Part shown: in pieces, positions 8,105 to 16,937 of the stretch | How the letters are laid out: every line of letters begins with the position of its first letter | How positions within the stretch are numbered: the stretch's first letter is position 1 | DNA from: JAGXTF01 sp040376005 | Lineage (GTDB): Bacteria > Bacteroidota > Bacteroidia > NS11-12g > UBA955 | Direction: 5' to 3' | Length of the DNA: 49,666 nt | Assembly: GCA_040376005.1 (NCBI GenBank) | Contig: JBEIRK010000004.1 | Coordinates: 1 to 49,666 of the forward strand | The notes under the pieces: generated by a model | Told to the model about the DNA's origin: nothing | Database searches by the model: none | The model's input: only the letters and a program-made list of their open reading frames with translations | Made by a program: the position numbers and the translations under genes

Positions 8105-8999
8105 CCTTTTTGATTTGTGTAGTAAGTGCCTCAATATTTTCGAACTTCTCTTCGTATCTCAAAAACTGTACCATTTCTAGCTCAATCTCTTCATTATAAA
8201 TGTCATCGGAGAAATTGAGGATATGCACTTCTATAGAAAATCCCTTGTCATTGATGGTGGGGTTCCAGCCAATATTGGCAGCCCCATTGTATGTTTTACC
8301 ATGAATATGCACTCGCACGGCATACACACCGCCACCTGGCACCAATTTATATGGATCGCGCATGCCTATGTTGGCCGTTGGAAAACCCAAGGTGCGTCCC
8401 AATTTTCGCCCATGAATTACCACCCCACTAAAGCGGTAGTTGCGCCCCAGCAAGGCGTTGGCCTGAGCCAAATTACCCGAAAGTAGGGCTTTGCGTATTC
8501 TAGTGCTGCTGATGGCAATGTCTTCAATTTCAGAAGCATGAATTTCCGCTACCTGAAAACCAAACATCTCACTCATTTCCTGCAACTGCGTGAAATCGCC
8601 CTCCCTGTTCCTGCCAAAGCGGTGGTCATAGCCAACGACCATGGTTTTTACGGCTAGTTTTTGAAACAGAATATTTCGCACGAATTCCAAGGGAGAAAGC
8701 TTCGCAATCTGATCCGTAAATTGTAAAACCAACATATGGTCTATTCCCGTAGAGGCTACCAAATCTGCTTTCTCGTCAATTGAGCTCAACAATCGCAGGT
8801 TGTTGTCGTTGGGGTACAGCACCAGTCTAGGATGCGGATAGAAGGTGAGAAGCATGCTTTCTCCACCCGCTTCTTTTGCGGTTTTTACCACATGTCGCAG
8901 CACTTTTTCATGCCCCAAATGCACCCCATCAAATGTGCCCTGGGTGAGCACTAGGTTTGAGATTTGAGGCACTTCGTCTAAACTGTGGTATACGCGCAT
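8067..8999 (-). CDS. ribF: Bifunctional riboflavin kinase / FAD synthetase
   Basis: 310 residues from ATG at 8999 (MRVYHSLDEVP); ten more in-frame codons exist upstream but are not needed. The N-terminal FAD synthetase domain has LTQGTFDGVHLGHEKVL (nucleotidyltransferase GxFDGxHxGH motif), VGYDHRFGRNREGD and ISSTRIRKAL. The C-terminal riboflavin kinase domain (about residues 175-310) has GRKLGRTLGFPTANI and GAANIGWNPT. It makes FMN from riboflavin and ATP, then FAD, in the cytoplasm. The length is typical for the bacterial bifunctional enzyme. The 3' end overlaps the M23 peptidase gene. Confidence 0.96.
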   Translation of the reverse strand: MRVYHSLDEVPQISNLVLTQGTFDGVHLGHEKVLRHVVKTAKEAGGESMLLTFYPHPRLVLYPNDNNLRLLSSIDEKADLVASTGIDHMLVLQFTDQIAKLSPLEFVRNILFQKLAVKTMVVGYDHRFGRNREGDFTQLQEMSEMFGFQVAEIHASEIEDIAISSTRIRKALLSGNLAQANALLGRNYRFSGVVIHGRKLGRTLGFPTANIGMRDPYKLVPGGGVYAVRVHIHGKTYNGAANIGWNPTINDKGFSIEVHILNFSDDIYNEEIELEMVQFLRYEEKFENIEALTTQIKKDVSAAEAVLSSM

Positions 9000-9026
9000 C
9001 GTGGGGCAAATTTCGTATTTCTGTAT

Positions 9027-9055
9027 CAAAAATCCGCCTTTATTTCTGTTGTCAA
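9027..9055 (-). promoter_or_regulatory. Weak candidate promoter for ribF
   Basis: Minus strand: TTGACA beginning at 9055, an 18-base spacer after TTG, then GATTTTTG at 9034-9027, one mismatch from TAnnTTTG, 27 bases before the ATG at 8999. Confidence 0.35.
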
Positions 9056-9110
9056 TTTTTTGTCAGCCTTTTTCCCAAGGGCACGTTCTCCGGCAATTCG
9101 TCGTTTATCA

Positions 9111-10193
9111 ATGGCTGAAACCCTTATTTTTGTTGCGTTGAAAAAGTCTATTTGTACCTTGCTTGTTGCTGCTGCGGCGCAACTCACGCTGGCCCAAGCC
9201 GGTGGCAAGGGCGCTTTTTCTATTCTCAAATTGCCCGCAAATGCCCGAGCCTCAGCCTGGGGTGGAAGCAGTCCTGCTTACAAAAATGCAGATGCGAGTT
9301 TTCTCATGATAAACCCAGCCCTGCTGGGGCCTGCGGCCCATAAAACAGTGGTGTCTAACTTCAATACCCAATTTCCCGGTGTGTGGAGTGGCAATGCCGC
9401 CTATGCCATGCAGTACAAAAACAAAGGCTACTTCGGTGCTGCAGTTTCTTTTATCAATTACGGCACGATGAAGGCCTATGATGAAGGAGGGAATGAGCAA
9501 GGTATGATATCCGCAAATGAAACTGCGGTTACCCTCGCTTGGGCCAAGCCAATGGACGAACGAATTTCATTTGGAATGTCGGTAAAAGGCGTATACAGCG
9601 TGTTGGCGGGTTTTGTGGCCAACGGCGCAGCTCTCGATGCTGGCGCAGTATACACCAGCGAGGATAGCGTGTTTTCTGCAGCTATGGTCTTTAGAAATGC
9701 CGGGTTTCAGTTTCAGCATTACCTCAATGGAAGCCGCGAAGGCATGCCTTTTCAAGCAGAATTGGGCCTGAATTTCAAGCCTAAACACATGCCGTTTCGT
9801 TTCAATATTGTGGCCCATGACTTGCAACAACCTGATCTTACGTACAACCAATACCTGCAAGGAAATGTACTCGACCTCAGCGGTAAAACCGTGGCTTCAA
9901 AACCTGCGGGTTTTGGTGAGAAAGTAATGCGTCATATGAGTTTTGGTACCGAATTGGTGCTCGGTAAAGGCATAGGTGTTTTGGTGGGTTACAACCACCA
10001 GCGCCGCAAGGAATTGGCCCCTGAGGCCCTAACCCGGGTAACAGGTTATTCTTGGGGACTCTATGTAAAATTGGGTAAATTCCATTTGACCTACAGCAGT
10101 GCGGCCTATTTCCCCGGATATAACATGAATCTATTTAGCTTTTCCGCCCGCTTGTCAGATTTTCAGAAGAAATCTGCATCTTCGCAGCCGTAA
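9111..10193 (+). CDS. porQ: Type IX secretion system protein PorQ
   Basis: 360 residues from ATG at 9111; a TTG at 9138 giving KKSICTLLVAAAAQLTLAQA directly after the start is an equally plausible beginning and makes a cleaner signal peptide. The mature start GGKGAFSILKLPANARASAWG with the following NADASFLMINPALL is characteristic of PorQ, an outer-membrane beta-barrel of the PorV/FadL-like fold. PorQ is part of the type IX secretion attachment complex that anchors cargo to surface lipopolysaccharide (known from Porphyromonas). The gene directly abuts cmk, a neighbourhood I recall as common for porQ in Bacteroidota. TATTTTTG at 9125-9132 lies just ahead of the TTG. Confidence 0.88.
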   Translation: MAETLIFVALKKSICTLLVAAAAQLTLAQAGGKGAFSILKLPANARASAWGGSSPAYKNADASFLMINPALLGPAAHKTVVSNFNTQFPGVWSGNAAYAMQYKNKGYFGAAVSFINYGTMKAYDEGGNEQGMISANETAVTLAWAKPMDERISFGMSVKGVYSVLAGFVANGAALDAGAVYTSEDSVFSAAMVFRNAGFQFQHYLNGSREGMPFQAELGLNFKPKHMPFRFNIVAHDLQQPDLTYNQYLQGNVLDLSGKTVASKPAGFGEKVMRHMSFGTELVLGKGIGVLVGYNHQRRKELAPEALTRVTGYSWGLYVKLGKFHLTYSSAAYFPGYNMNLFSFSARLSDFQKKSASSQP

Positions 10194-10883
10194 GTGCAAA
10201 CCGCAACCATTAACATTGCCATCGACGGATACAGTTCCTGTGGAAAAGGAACCTTGGCCAAGTTTTTAGCCAAGCATCTGGGATATAAATTCATTGATTC
10301 TGGCGCCATGTATCGCGCAGTGACGCTGCACGCCATGCGCAGTGGTGCCGATGTAGAGCAGGCCGAGCAGGTGGTGCAATTGCTGCACGATATTCACATT
10401 GATTTTATTAAAAATATACAAACGGGCCGTTTTGATATTGCCTTGAATCATGAAAATGTGGAGTCGGAAATTAGAACCCTAGAAGTAGCTTCAAAGGTGA
10501 GTCAGGTGGCTCGCATTCCAGAGGTGCGTCGTTTTCTTGTGGCAATGCAACAGCAGATTGCAGCCAATAAAGGCGTGGTAATGGATGGCAGAGATATTGG
10601 CACTGTAGTGTTGCCCGATGCGGAGCTGAAAATATTCATGACCGCCAGTCCTGAAGTTCGCGCAGAACGCCGCCTTCAAGAGCTCTTGTCATCTGGTGCT
10701 TCCACTACTTTTGATGAAGTGTTGGACAACTTAAAAAGCCGCGACCATATCGACAGCACCCGCGCGGACAGTCCGCTTACCCTTACCGATTCGTATAGGG
10801 TTATCGATAACTCGGCTATGGGTATTGCGGAACAAAATGCCCTTGCCCTGCAATGGGTTGATGCGCTTCGCTTATCCAATTAA
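10194..10883 (+). CDS. cmk: Cytidylate kinase
   Basis: 229 residues, the normal size. It begins with GTG at 10194, immediately after the porQ stop codon with no spacer. The P-loop IAIDGYSSCGKGTLAK, the CMP-binding FIDSGAMYRAVTL, MDGRDIGTVVLPDA and the lid arginines in EVRAERRLQE match the bacterial cytidylate kinase family. It phosphorylates CMP and dCMP with ATP. The zero-gap junction and absence of a separate promoter imply translation coupled to porQ. Confidence 0.95.
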   Translation: MQTATINIAIDGYSSCGKGTLAKFLAKHLGYKFIDSGAMYRAVTLHAMRSGADVEQAEQVVQLLHDIHIDFIKNIQTGRFDIALNHENVESEIRTLEVASKVSQVARIPEVRRFLVAMQQQIAANKGVVMDGRDIGTVVLPDAELKIFMTASPEVRAERRLQELLSSGASTTFDEVLDNLKSRDHIDSTRADSPLTLTDSYRVIDNSAMGIAEQNALALQWVDALRLSN

Positions 10884-10891
10884 TCATTCTG

Positions 10892-10914
10892 TACAAGAAG
10901 GTGCGTATCTTGTA
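10892..10914. repeat. Inverted repeat upstream of tpiA
   Basis: TACAAG (10892-10897) and CTTGTA (10909-10914) are separated by 11 bases in the cmk-tpiA gap. It could be a weak hairpin or a protein site; there is no T-tract, so it is not a typical terminator. Confidence 0.3.
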
Positions 10915-10948
10915 GGTAAATTATTCTTAATCATAAGATAATTTTACT

Positions 10949-10956
10949 GAATTTTG
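10949..10956 (+). promoter_or_regulatory. Weak candidate -7 element for tpiA
   Basis: GAATTTTG is one mismatch from TAnnTTTG and ends nine bases before the chosen ATG at 10966. No good TTG is found at the expected distance upstream. Confidence 0.3.
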
Positions 10957-10965
10957 CACCTGTTT

Positions 10966-11730
10966 ATGACCCGTAGAAAAGTAGTAGCAGGAAACTGGAA
11001 AATGCACAAAACACTGGAAGAAAGTCAGGCGTTAATTACAGAAATCCGCGGCATTGTTCGCGATGAAATTAGAAATAATACTGAGGTGATTGTATGTCCA
11101 CCATACGTCGCACTCGCAGCAGCCACGCGCTTGCTCGAAGGCACCGATATAGGACTGGGTGCCCAAAATTGTCACTTTGAAGATCAAGGTGCATTCACCG
11201 GAGAAATCTCCGCCAGCATGGTAAAGAGCACTGGTGCCCAATATGTGATTATTGGCCACAGTGAACGCCGCCAATACTTTGGTGAAACCAATGAAATTAC
11301 CGCGTTGAAAGCGAAAACCGCCATCCGCCATGGGCTGAATGTGATTTTTTGCATAGGCGAAACATTGGAACAACGTGAAGACAAAAGTTATTTCCGCGTG
11401 GTAGAATCCCAATTGCAAGAAGGACTATTCGCCCTTGACCGCAAAGAATTTTCACATGTGGTTATTGCCTATGAACCTGTTTGGGCTATTGGCACGGGCC
11501 TTACTGCAAGTCCAGAACAAGCGCAAGAAATGCACGCCTACATACGTAAAGTGGTAGGAACGCACTACAATGAAGAAATTGCCAATGAAACTTCCATTCT
11601 ATATGGTGGTAGTGTGAAACCCGATAACGCCGTTACGCTATTTGGTCAAGCAGATATCGACGGTGGGTTAATAGGTGGCGCCGCACTCAAAGCCCGCGAT
11701 TTCGTCGATATTGTCAAAGCCATGCAATAG
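10966..11730 (+). CDS. tpiA: Triosephosphate isomerase
   Basis: 254 residues from ATG at 10966 (MTRRKVVAGNWKMHKT); a TTG four codons upstream is less likely. Asn and Lys of GNWKMH, the catalytic His in VIIGHSERR, the catalytic Glu in VIAYEPVWAIGTG and the phosphate loop LYGGSVKPDN are all intact. The enzyme interconverts dihydroxyacetone phosphate and glyceraldehyde 3-phosphate in glycolysis. It follows cmk after an 82-base gap and may have its own promoter there. Confidence 0.97.
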   Translation: MTRRKVVAGNWKMHKTLEESQALITEIRGIVRDEIRNNTEVIVCPPYVALAAATRLLEGTDIGLGAQNCHFEDQGAFTGEISASMVKSTGAQYVIIGHSERRQYFGETNEITALKAKTAIRHGLNVIFCIGETLEQREDKSYFRVVESQLQEGLFALDRKEFSHVVIAYEPVWAIGTGLTASPEQAQEMHAYIRKVVGTHYNEEIANETSILYGGSVKPDNAVTLFGQADIDGGLIGGAALKARDFVDIVKAMQ

Positions 11731-11793
11731 ACCCGCACTTTTGGTACGGTTTTTATGCAATATTTATTCTGAATGCCCGTTTCTTTTATGTCT

Positions 11794-14700
11794 ATGCGTT
11801 TTATCCACTGTGCTATCCTATCGCTAATTGCGATGCTTGCCCTGCCATTGTCGGCACAAACACAGAGTTTTAGCACAGAACCTGCTGTGTTTATTGAAGA
11901 ATTTGAAAAATTCATTCAATCCGGTGGAGATAAAAAACTCAATGAGGACATGAAAGTCCTTAAAGAAAACTGGAACCTAGGTAAGTTCTCACCGCTGCAA
12001 CAAAAATCCATTATGCGTATTAGCAATGACATGCTTATGGAGAAAATGACAGTGCAGCCTTACTTCGGTTTGATGATTACTTCGCTTGCTAACATTATCG
12101 AAAAAAACCTGCCCGAAAAGTTACTGCAACAATGGCAAAAAGTAACAGAATCCCTAATTGGTCAAAGCAATGATGAATACTTAGAGTTTCTAAAAATGAC
12201 TTCAAGATTATTCGCAGAAAATATAATTTATGAAGACAATTCTAAAAAATGGTATGCTTCCAATGGGGATTATGATATCGCATTTGAACGCGGTAAAATT
12301 GTTGTGAAATTCAAAGCCCTGGATCTCACCTGCCAAGGCCCTTTAGATAAATTGCTCATTTATGAAACCTCTGGTTTCTATGTGCCTTCAGATAAATCTT
12401 GGTATGGTTACAGCGGAAAGTCAAATTTCGACAGAGTAATGCCAGGTGAAAATGTTGAAGTAAGCTATAATAAATTCAAAATTCAGCTGGATGAATCTGA
12501 GTATTCTATTGACAGTGCAAAACTGAAATTTAATAAGTATTTTGGTACGGAGGTTGTTGGTAAATTTACAGACAAAATAACATTCGCTACCGATTCCGCA
12601 TCCCTGAAATTTTCCACTTTTCCTAAGTTTTCTAGCTATGCAAATACGCTACAAATCAAAGGTATTGTTGGCCCCAATGCCACATTTAAAGGCGGTCTCA
12701 CCGTAATTGGGAATGAGATAAATACCCAAACCGCAAATGGGGAACCTACGGAAATAAATATTCTGTACCAAGGGAAAGTGAAATGTACCCTGCGTTCTAA
12801 AGCTTTTAAAATCAGCAAAGGCATTGCTGTTGGCTCTGAAGCGTATTTTGTGATGTACTTGGATAGTGCAAATATTTACCATCCCAATGCGCATGTGAAT
12901 TTTCTTTTTAATGAAAATAAATTGGTAATTACCCGCGGAGAAGATGGTTTGCAGCGCGTGCCCTTTACAGATGATTACCACCGCGTAGATTTAGATATTC
13001 AAGAAATACGTTGGAAAATTGATGAGCCTTTTGTCGATTTTGATAACGTAAATAATGATAAAGAAGCAAAAATAGCTTCGGCAGATTTCTTTAGAGAAAT
13101 TATCTATGCCCGCGTTCAAGGCGCCTTGGCGTTTAATCCGCTTGAAGCCATTCAGTCCTATTACGTAAAGGAGTTGCGCAAAGAAAAGCGCCTAAAATTT
13201 GCAGTTGCAGATTATGCGCGCTTCATGAAAACCCAACCAGAATATCTGAAGAACACCTTCATTGACTTGCACGATGGAGGCTACCTAACCTATTTCCCTT
13301 CCCAAGATTCTGCATTGATTAAACCTAAATTGTTTAATTATGTGATTTCTCACCAAGGCAATCGCGATTATGATGTAATACGTTTGTCTTCTCTAATCGC
13401 TGCAAGGCCCAACGCAACCTTGAATCTGCTGAGCAATGAATTGACGGTAGAAGGGGTACTAAAATTCTATTTCTCTGATAGCCAAAACGTGGTGGTGCTT
13501 CCTACCGATCAAAAGGTTATTCTCAAGAAAAATAGACGCATTGCCTTCGGAGGAATGATTCGCGCCGGTCGCTTTGATTTCTTTGGTCAAAAATTTGAAT
13601 TTGATTATTCTAATTTTCAAGTTGGGTATTCCAATATCGATAGCATGCGTTTGTACTTCCCCGACACCACAGGTAGGTCGGTACTGCCCATAAAAAGTGT
13701 ATTGAGAAATATCTATGGTACACTGTATATCGATAAACCCAATAATAAATCAGGACTGGTAAACTATCCGGAATATCCTATATTCAAGTCGAGTAAAGGT
13801 TCTGAGGTGCTCTATGATAAGCCATCGATCCACGGAGGCGCCTATGCAGGTGACAAATTTAGATTTGAGGTAGATCCATTTACAATTGACTCCCTCGATA
13901 ACTTTACCATAGCCGGCCTGCAATTCGACGGAACCTTTTACAGCGATGGTATTTTCCCGGATTTCAAGCACCATGTAACCATTCAAAAAGATTATTCGCT
14001 TGGTTTTATTAAGCCTACACCCGGTGGGGGCTATCCCATGTACCGCGGCAAAGGACATGGTGAAATGGTGATGTCACTCAGTGAAGAAGGCTTTTACGGA
14101 CTGTCTGGAAATATTGGCTATAATGGCAGTACCACCAATTTTAAAAAGATGCTCCTACTGCCCAATAAAGCAATGGGTACTGCAGACAGTTATGAATTGC
14201 CGCAAGGTGCAGCATATCCGCTAGTGTATGCAGCAAATGCACCCGTGGAGTGGAAGCCCTACGACGATGAATTCCATGTGGCACAGGGACCTACACCCAT
14301 TAAAGTGTTTAAAATGGGCTATGATTTTTACGGCAGCGTAACCCAAACACCGTCTAAGTTGCTCGGTGATGGCACACTGGCTTGGGAACAAGCCCGCTTT
14401 AGAAGTAAGGACATGACCTTTGGCCCGAACAAGGCATCAGCCCAGGTGGCCGACTTGCGCATCTATGCCGCTGATTCTACCAAAATTGCCTTTGAAACCA
14501 ATAATATCAATGGTAAGATGGACTTTGATACCCGCTTAGGGACCTTTGCTACCAACCAAAAAGACGCCATGACCAATTTCCCATTCAATATGTACACCAC
14601 CAATTTGAATGACTACAAATGGAACATGGATGCCAAAACCATTGAGGCAAATATTGGGGGAAATCTTGCAGGAACGAAACCCCTGTTCCTAAGTACGAAT

Positions 14701-16170
14701 TTGAAACAAGACAGTTTGCAATTTGAAGCCAAGCATGCCTTATATAACTTGAATGATTATACTTTAACCATTGATCAAATTCCGCATATAGACCTGGCCG
14801 ATAGCCGTCTCTTCTTACATGATGGTATGGTAACGATTCGCGAAAATGCGGAAATGGATATCGTGGATACCGCAAAAATAGTAGCCAATAGAATCAACCA
14901 ATTCCACAATATTTATGGTGTACGGGCCAAAATATATGGACGCTATAAAATGCGCGGCAGTGGCAAGTATCAATATGTAAATGTACTTGGTACACGACAA
15001 GAATTTAAATTGGATAGCCTTATTGTAAATGCCGATAAGAAAGTAGAAGGGGTAGGTTGGATTACAGAAACCAATGACTTTACCCTAGATACAAAAATTG
15101 GTTATAAAGGCTTTGCACAAGTGCTGAGCACAGAAATGAATATCCTCTTTACAGGTTATGTAAAACCCTTGCATACCTTCCCAAATATTCTACCCTCCGC
15201 CTGGATTCGCTTTAATGATAGGGTTGATCCAAAGAATGTCATCATCAATATGATGGATCCGCGGGATAAGGACAACAAAAAGCAATATGTGGGATTGTTT
15301 ATCGCTGGAGATTCTAGCCATGTATATCCCTTGTTATTCAGCTGGAAACGCCGCTATTCTGACCCCGATGTAACAAACGATACCGGAGTCTTATTCTATG
15401 ACCACAAAACCGATTGCTTTATGGCGGGGAACCGCGAAAAGTTGCTAGAAGGCTCATTGAAGGGGTCCTACATGCAGTTAAATGAAAAAACACATGCAAT
15501 TCATGCGGAAGGTCCCTTGGATTTCGGTATGGAAAGTGCCCACATTAAATTTAAAAACGCAGGTACAGCTGATTTGCCAGTGGGCGATTCTTCTTTCAAC
15601 TTTAACCTAGCCATGATGCTTGACTTCCCGCTGCATAAAGATGTGGTAAGTTATTTGAAAGAAAAACTCACAGCTACAAGTGGAAGTGCCAATGTCAATA
15701 CCGAGTTCTTCAAAAAAGCGTTGGGCGAAATGATTGAAGATAATAAAGTTGCCGCCAATGCAATTAAAAATCTTGAGAAAACAGGACAGCTTACAGGTAA
15801 AGACGAGGTGAATTACAAATTGGTGTTAAGTGATGCCACATTCCGCTGGGATAGCCGCCGACGTGGTATGTACTGCAAAGATGCGGTGGATATGGCCTCT
15901 TTCGCCGGCACGCCCATTAACAAATCTGTAGACGCGGTTTTCCTTCTTGAACAGAAGCGAAGCGGCGAGAATATGTATATCTATCTGGAGTTTGGTAATA
16001 ACGATTGGTTCTATATCAACCTGCAGAAAAATGTGTGTTACGCCATTTCCAGCGATCCTAAGCTCAATGAACTGCTAGTGAATACTGCAGATAAGATTGG
16101 AATCGATGATTTCTATATGCGCACAGCTTCGCAGCGCCAAGTAGATAAGTTCCTCGCTAAGTTTGAATAA
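11794..16170 (+). CDS. Very large secreted beta-rich protein of unknown function
   Basis: 1458 residues from ATG at 11794, chosen because it puts the signal peptide MRFIHCAILSLIAMLALPLS at the N-terminus; ATGs at 11773 and 11788 are alternatives. After the signal, about 130 residues are helix-rich. The rest is dominated by alternating polar/hydrophobic strands with many Asp/Asn turns, such as ATFKGGLTVIGNEI, KMDFDTRLGTFAT and YKWNMDAKTIEANIGG. This texture recalls beta-jellyroll/OstA-like or AsmA-like envelope proteins, but no family signature is certain. There is no T9SS C-terminal signal I recognise and no lipobox. The codon texture matches its neighbours. It probably acts in the periplasm or at the outer membrane; function unknown. 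It follows tpiA by 63 bases and ends 30 bases from convergent truA. Confidence 0.85.
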   Translation: MRFIHCAILSLIAMLALPLSAQTQSFSTEPAVFIEEFEKFIQSGGDKKLNEDMKVLKENWNLGKFSPLQQKSIMRISNDMLMEKMTVQPYFGLMITSLANIIEKNLPEKLLQQWQKVTESLIGQSNDEYLEFLKMTSRLFAENIIYEDNSKKWYASNGDYDIAFERGKIVVKFKALDLTCQGPLDKLLIYETSGFYVPSDKSWYGYSGKSNFDRVMPGENVEVSYNKFKIQLDESEYSIDSAKLKFNKYFGTEVVGKFTDKITFATDSASLKFSTFPKFSSYANTLQIKGIVGPNATFKGGLTVIGNEINTQTANGEPTEINILYQGKVKCTLRSKAFKISKGIAVGSEAYFVMYLDSANIYHPNAHVNFLFNENKLVITRGEDGLQRVPFTDDYHRVDLDIQEIRWKIDEPFVDFDNVNNDKEAKIASADFFREIIYARVQGALAFNPLEAIQSYYVKELRKEKRLKFAVADYARFMKTQPEYLKNTFIDLHDGGYLTYFPSQDSALIKPKLFNYVISHQGNRDYDVIRLSSLIAARPNATLNLLSNELTVEGVLKFYFSDSQNVVVLPTDQKVILKKNRRIAFGGMIRAGRFDFFGQKFEFDYSNFQVGYSNIDSMRLYFPDTTGRSVLPIKSVLRNIYGTLYIDKPNNKSGLVNYPEYPIFKSSKGSEVLYDKPSIHGGAYAGDKFRFEVDPFTIDSLDNFTIAGLQFDGTFYSDGIFPDFKHHVTIQKDYSLGFIKPTPGGGYPMYRGKGHGEMVMSLSEEGFYGLSGNIGYNGSTTNFKKMLLLPNKAMGTADSYELPQGAAYPLVYAANAPVEWKPYDDEFHVAQGPTPIKVFKMGYDFYGSVTQTPSKLLGDGTLAWEQARFRSKDMTFGPNKASAQVADLRIYAADSTKIAFETNNINGKMDFDTRLGTFATNQKDAMTNFPFNMYTTNLNDYKWNMDAKTIEANIGGNLAGTKPLFLSTNLKQDSLQFEAKHALYNLNDYTLTIDQIPHIDLADSRLFLHDGMVTIRENAEMDIVDTAKIVANRINQFHNIYGVRAKIYGRYKMRGSGKYQYVNVLGTRQEFKLDSLIVNADKKVEGVGWITETNDFTLDTKIGYKGFAQVLSTEMNILFTGYVKPLHTFPNILPSAWIRFNDRVDPKNVIINMMDPRDKDNKKQYVGLFIAGDSSHVYPLLFSWKRRYSDPDVTNDTGVLFYDHKTDCFMAGNREKLLEGSLKGSYMQLNEKTHAIHAEGPLDFGMESAHIKFKNAGTADLPVGDSSFNFNLAMMLDFPLHKDVVSYLKEKLTATSGSANVNTEFFKKALGEMIEDNKVAANAIKNLEKTGQLTGKDEVNYKLVLSDATFRWDSRRRGMYCKDAVDMASFAGTPINKSVDAVFLLEQKRSGENMYIYLEFGNNDWFYINLQKNVCYAISSDPKLNELLVNTADKIGIDDFYMRTASQRQVDKFLAKFE

Positions 16171-16199
16171 GCGCCCGAATTACAGGCCTTCTTTCTACA

Positions 16200-16934
16200 T
16201 TAAAAGAGTATAGGATAGCTTACATCCGTCAGGAATAAGCCATGCGCTGGAACAGAGTTCCCCGCTTCTTTGCGTGTTCCCATTTCAATAAGCTGACAAA
16301 ATTCGTCATGACTTATTTTGTCCGTACCTATTTCCATTAAGGTGCCAACAATAGCGCGCACCATATTGCGCAAAAAACGGTTGGCACGAATCACAAAGAC
16401 CGCATGGTCCTCGTGTACCTGCCATTCCGCCGTGTAGATTCTACAATTGAAATTGTCCGTAGGTGCGGGTCCCTTACAAAAGCATTCAAAGGAATGAACG
16501 CCCAATAAGGCCTGCGCAGCGCGGTTCATCGCCTCAAAATCATATTGCTTGGGTCGCTGCCAACTGTTGTCAATTTTAAACGGATTTTTGGCAAAATGGA
16601 TATGGTAAGCATATTCGCGCGCCGTGGCATCGAAGCGGGCGTGGAAGTCATCGGAAACAGCTGCGATTTTGTGAACAGCAATATCAGCGGGCAACATGCC
16701 ATTCAGCCGGTATTCCGCATCGGATACTAAGGGATTGTTCAGGTCTACATGCGCTACATAATACGAAGCATGCACTCCCGTATCGGTGCGGCCACATCCG
16801 GTAATTTCAGCGCTTTCACGGCTTAAGATAGCCAACTTTTCCTCCAATAGCTGTTGCACGGTAATGGCATTGTTTTGTCGCTGCCAGCCGTGATATGCGG
16901 TGCCCTTGTAAGAAAGTATCAGCGCATAGCGCAT
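16200..16934 (-). CDS. truA: tRNA pseudouridine(38-40) synthase
   Basis: 244 residues, typical for TruA. It has YKGTAYHGWQRQ at the N-terminus and the catalytic motif GCGRTDTGVHA with nucleophile Asp51, followed by the second half with FLRNMVRAIVGTL. It converts U38, U39 and U40 of the tRNA anticodon stem-loop to pseudouridine. The start lies three bases downstream of the thiolase stop codon, so the two are cotranscribed although unrelated in function. Confidence 0.96.
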   Translation of the reverse strand: MRYALILSYKGTAYHGWQRQNNAITVQQLLEEKLAILSRESAEITGCGRTDTGVHASYYVAHVDLNNPLVSDAEYRLNGMLPADIAVHKIAAVSDDFHARFDATAREYAYHIHFAKNPFKIDNSWQRPKQYDFEAMNRAAQALLGVHSFECFCKGPAPTDNFNCRIYTAEWQVHEDHAVFVIRANRFLRNMVRAIVGTLMEIGTDKISHDEFCQLIEMGTRKEAGNSVPAHGLFLTDVSYPILF

Positions 16935-16937
16935 GGA

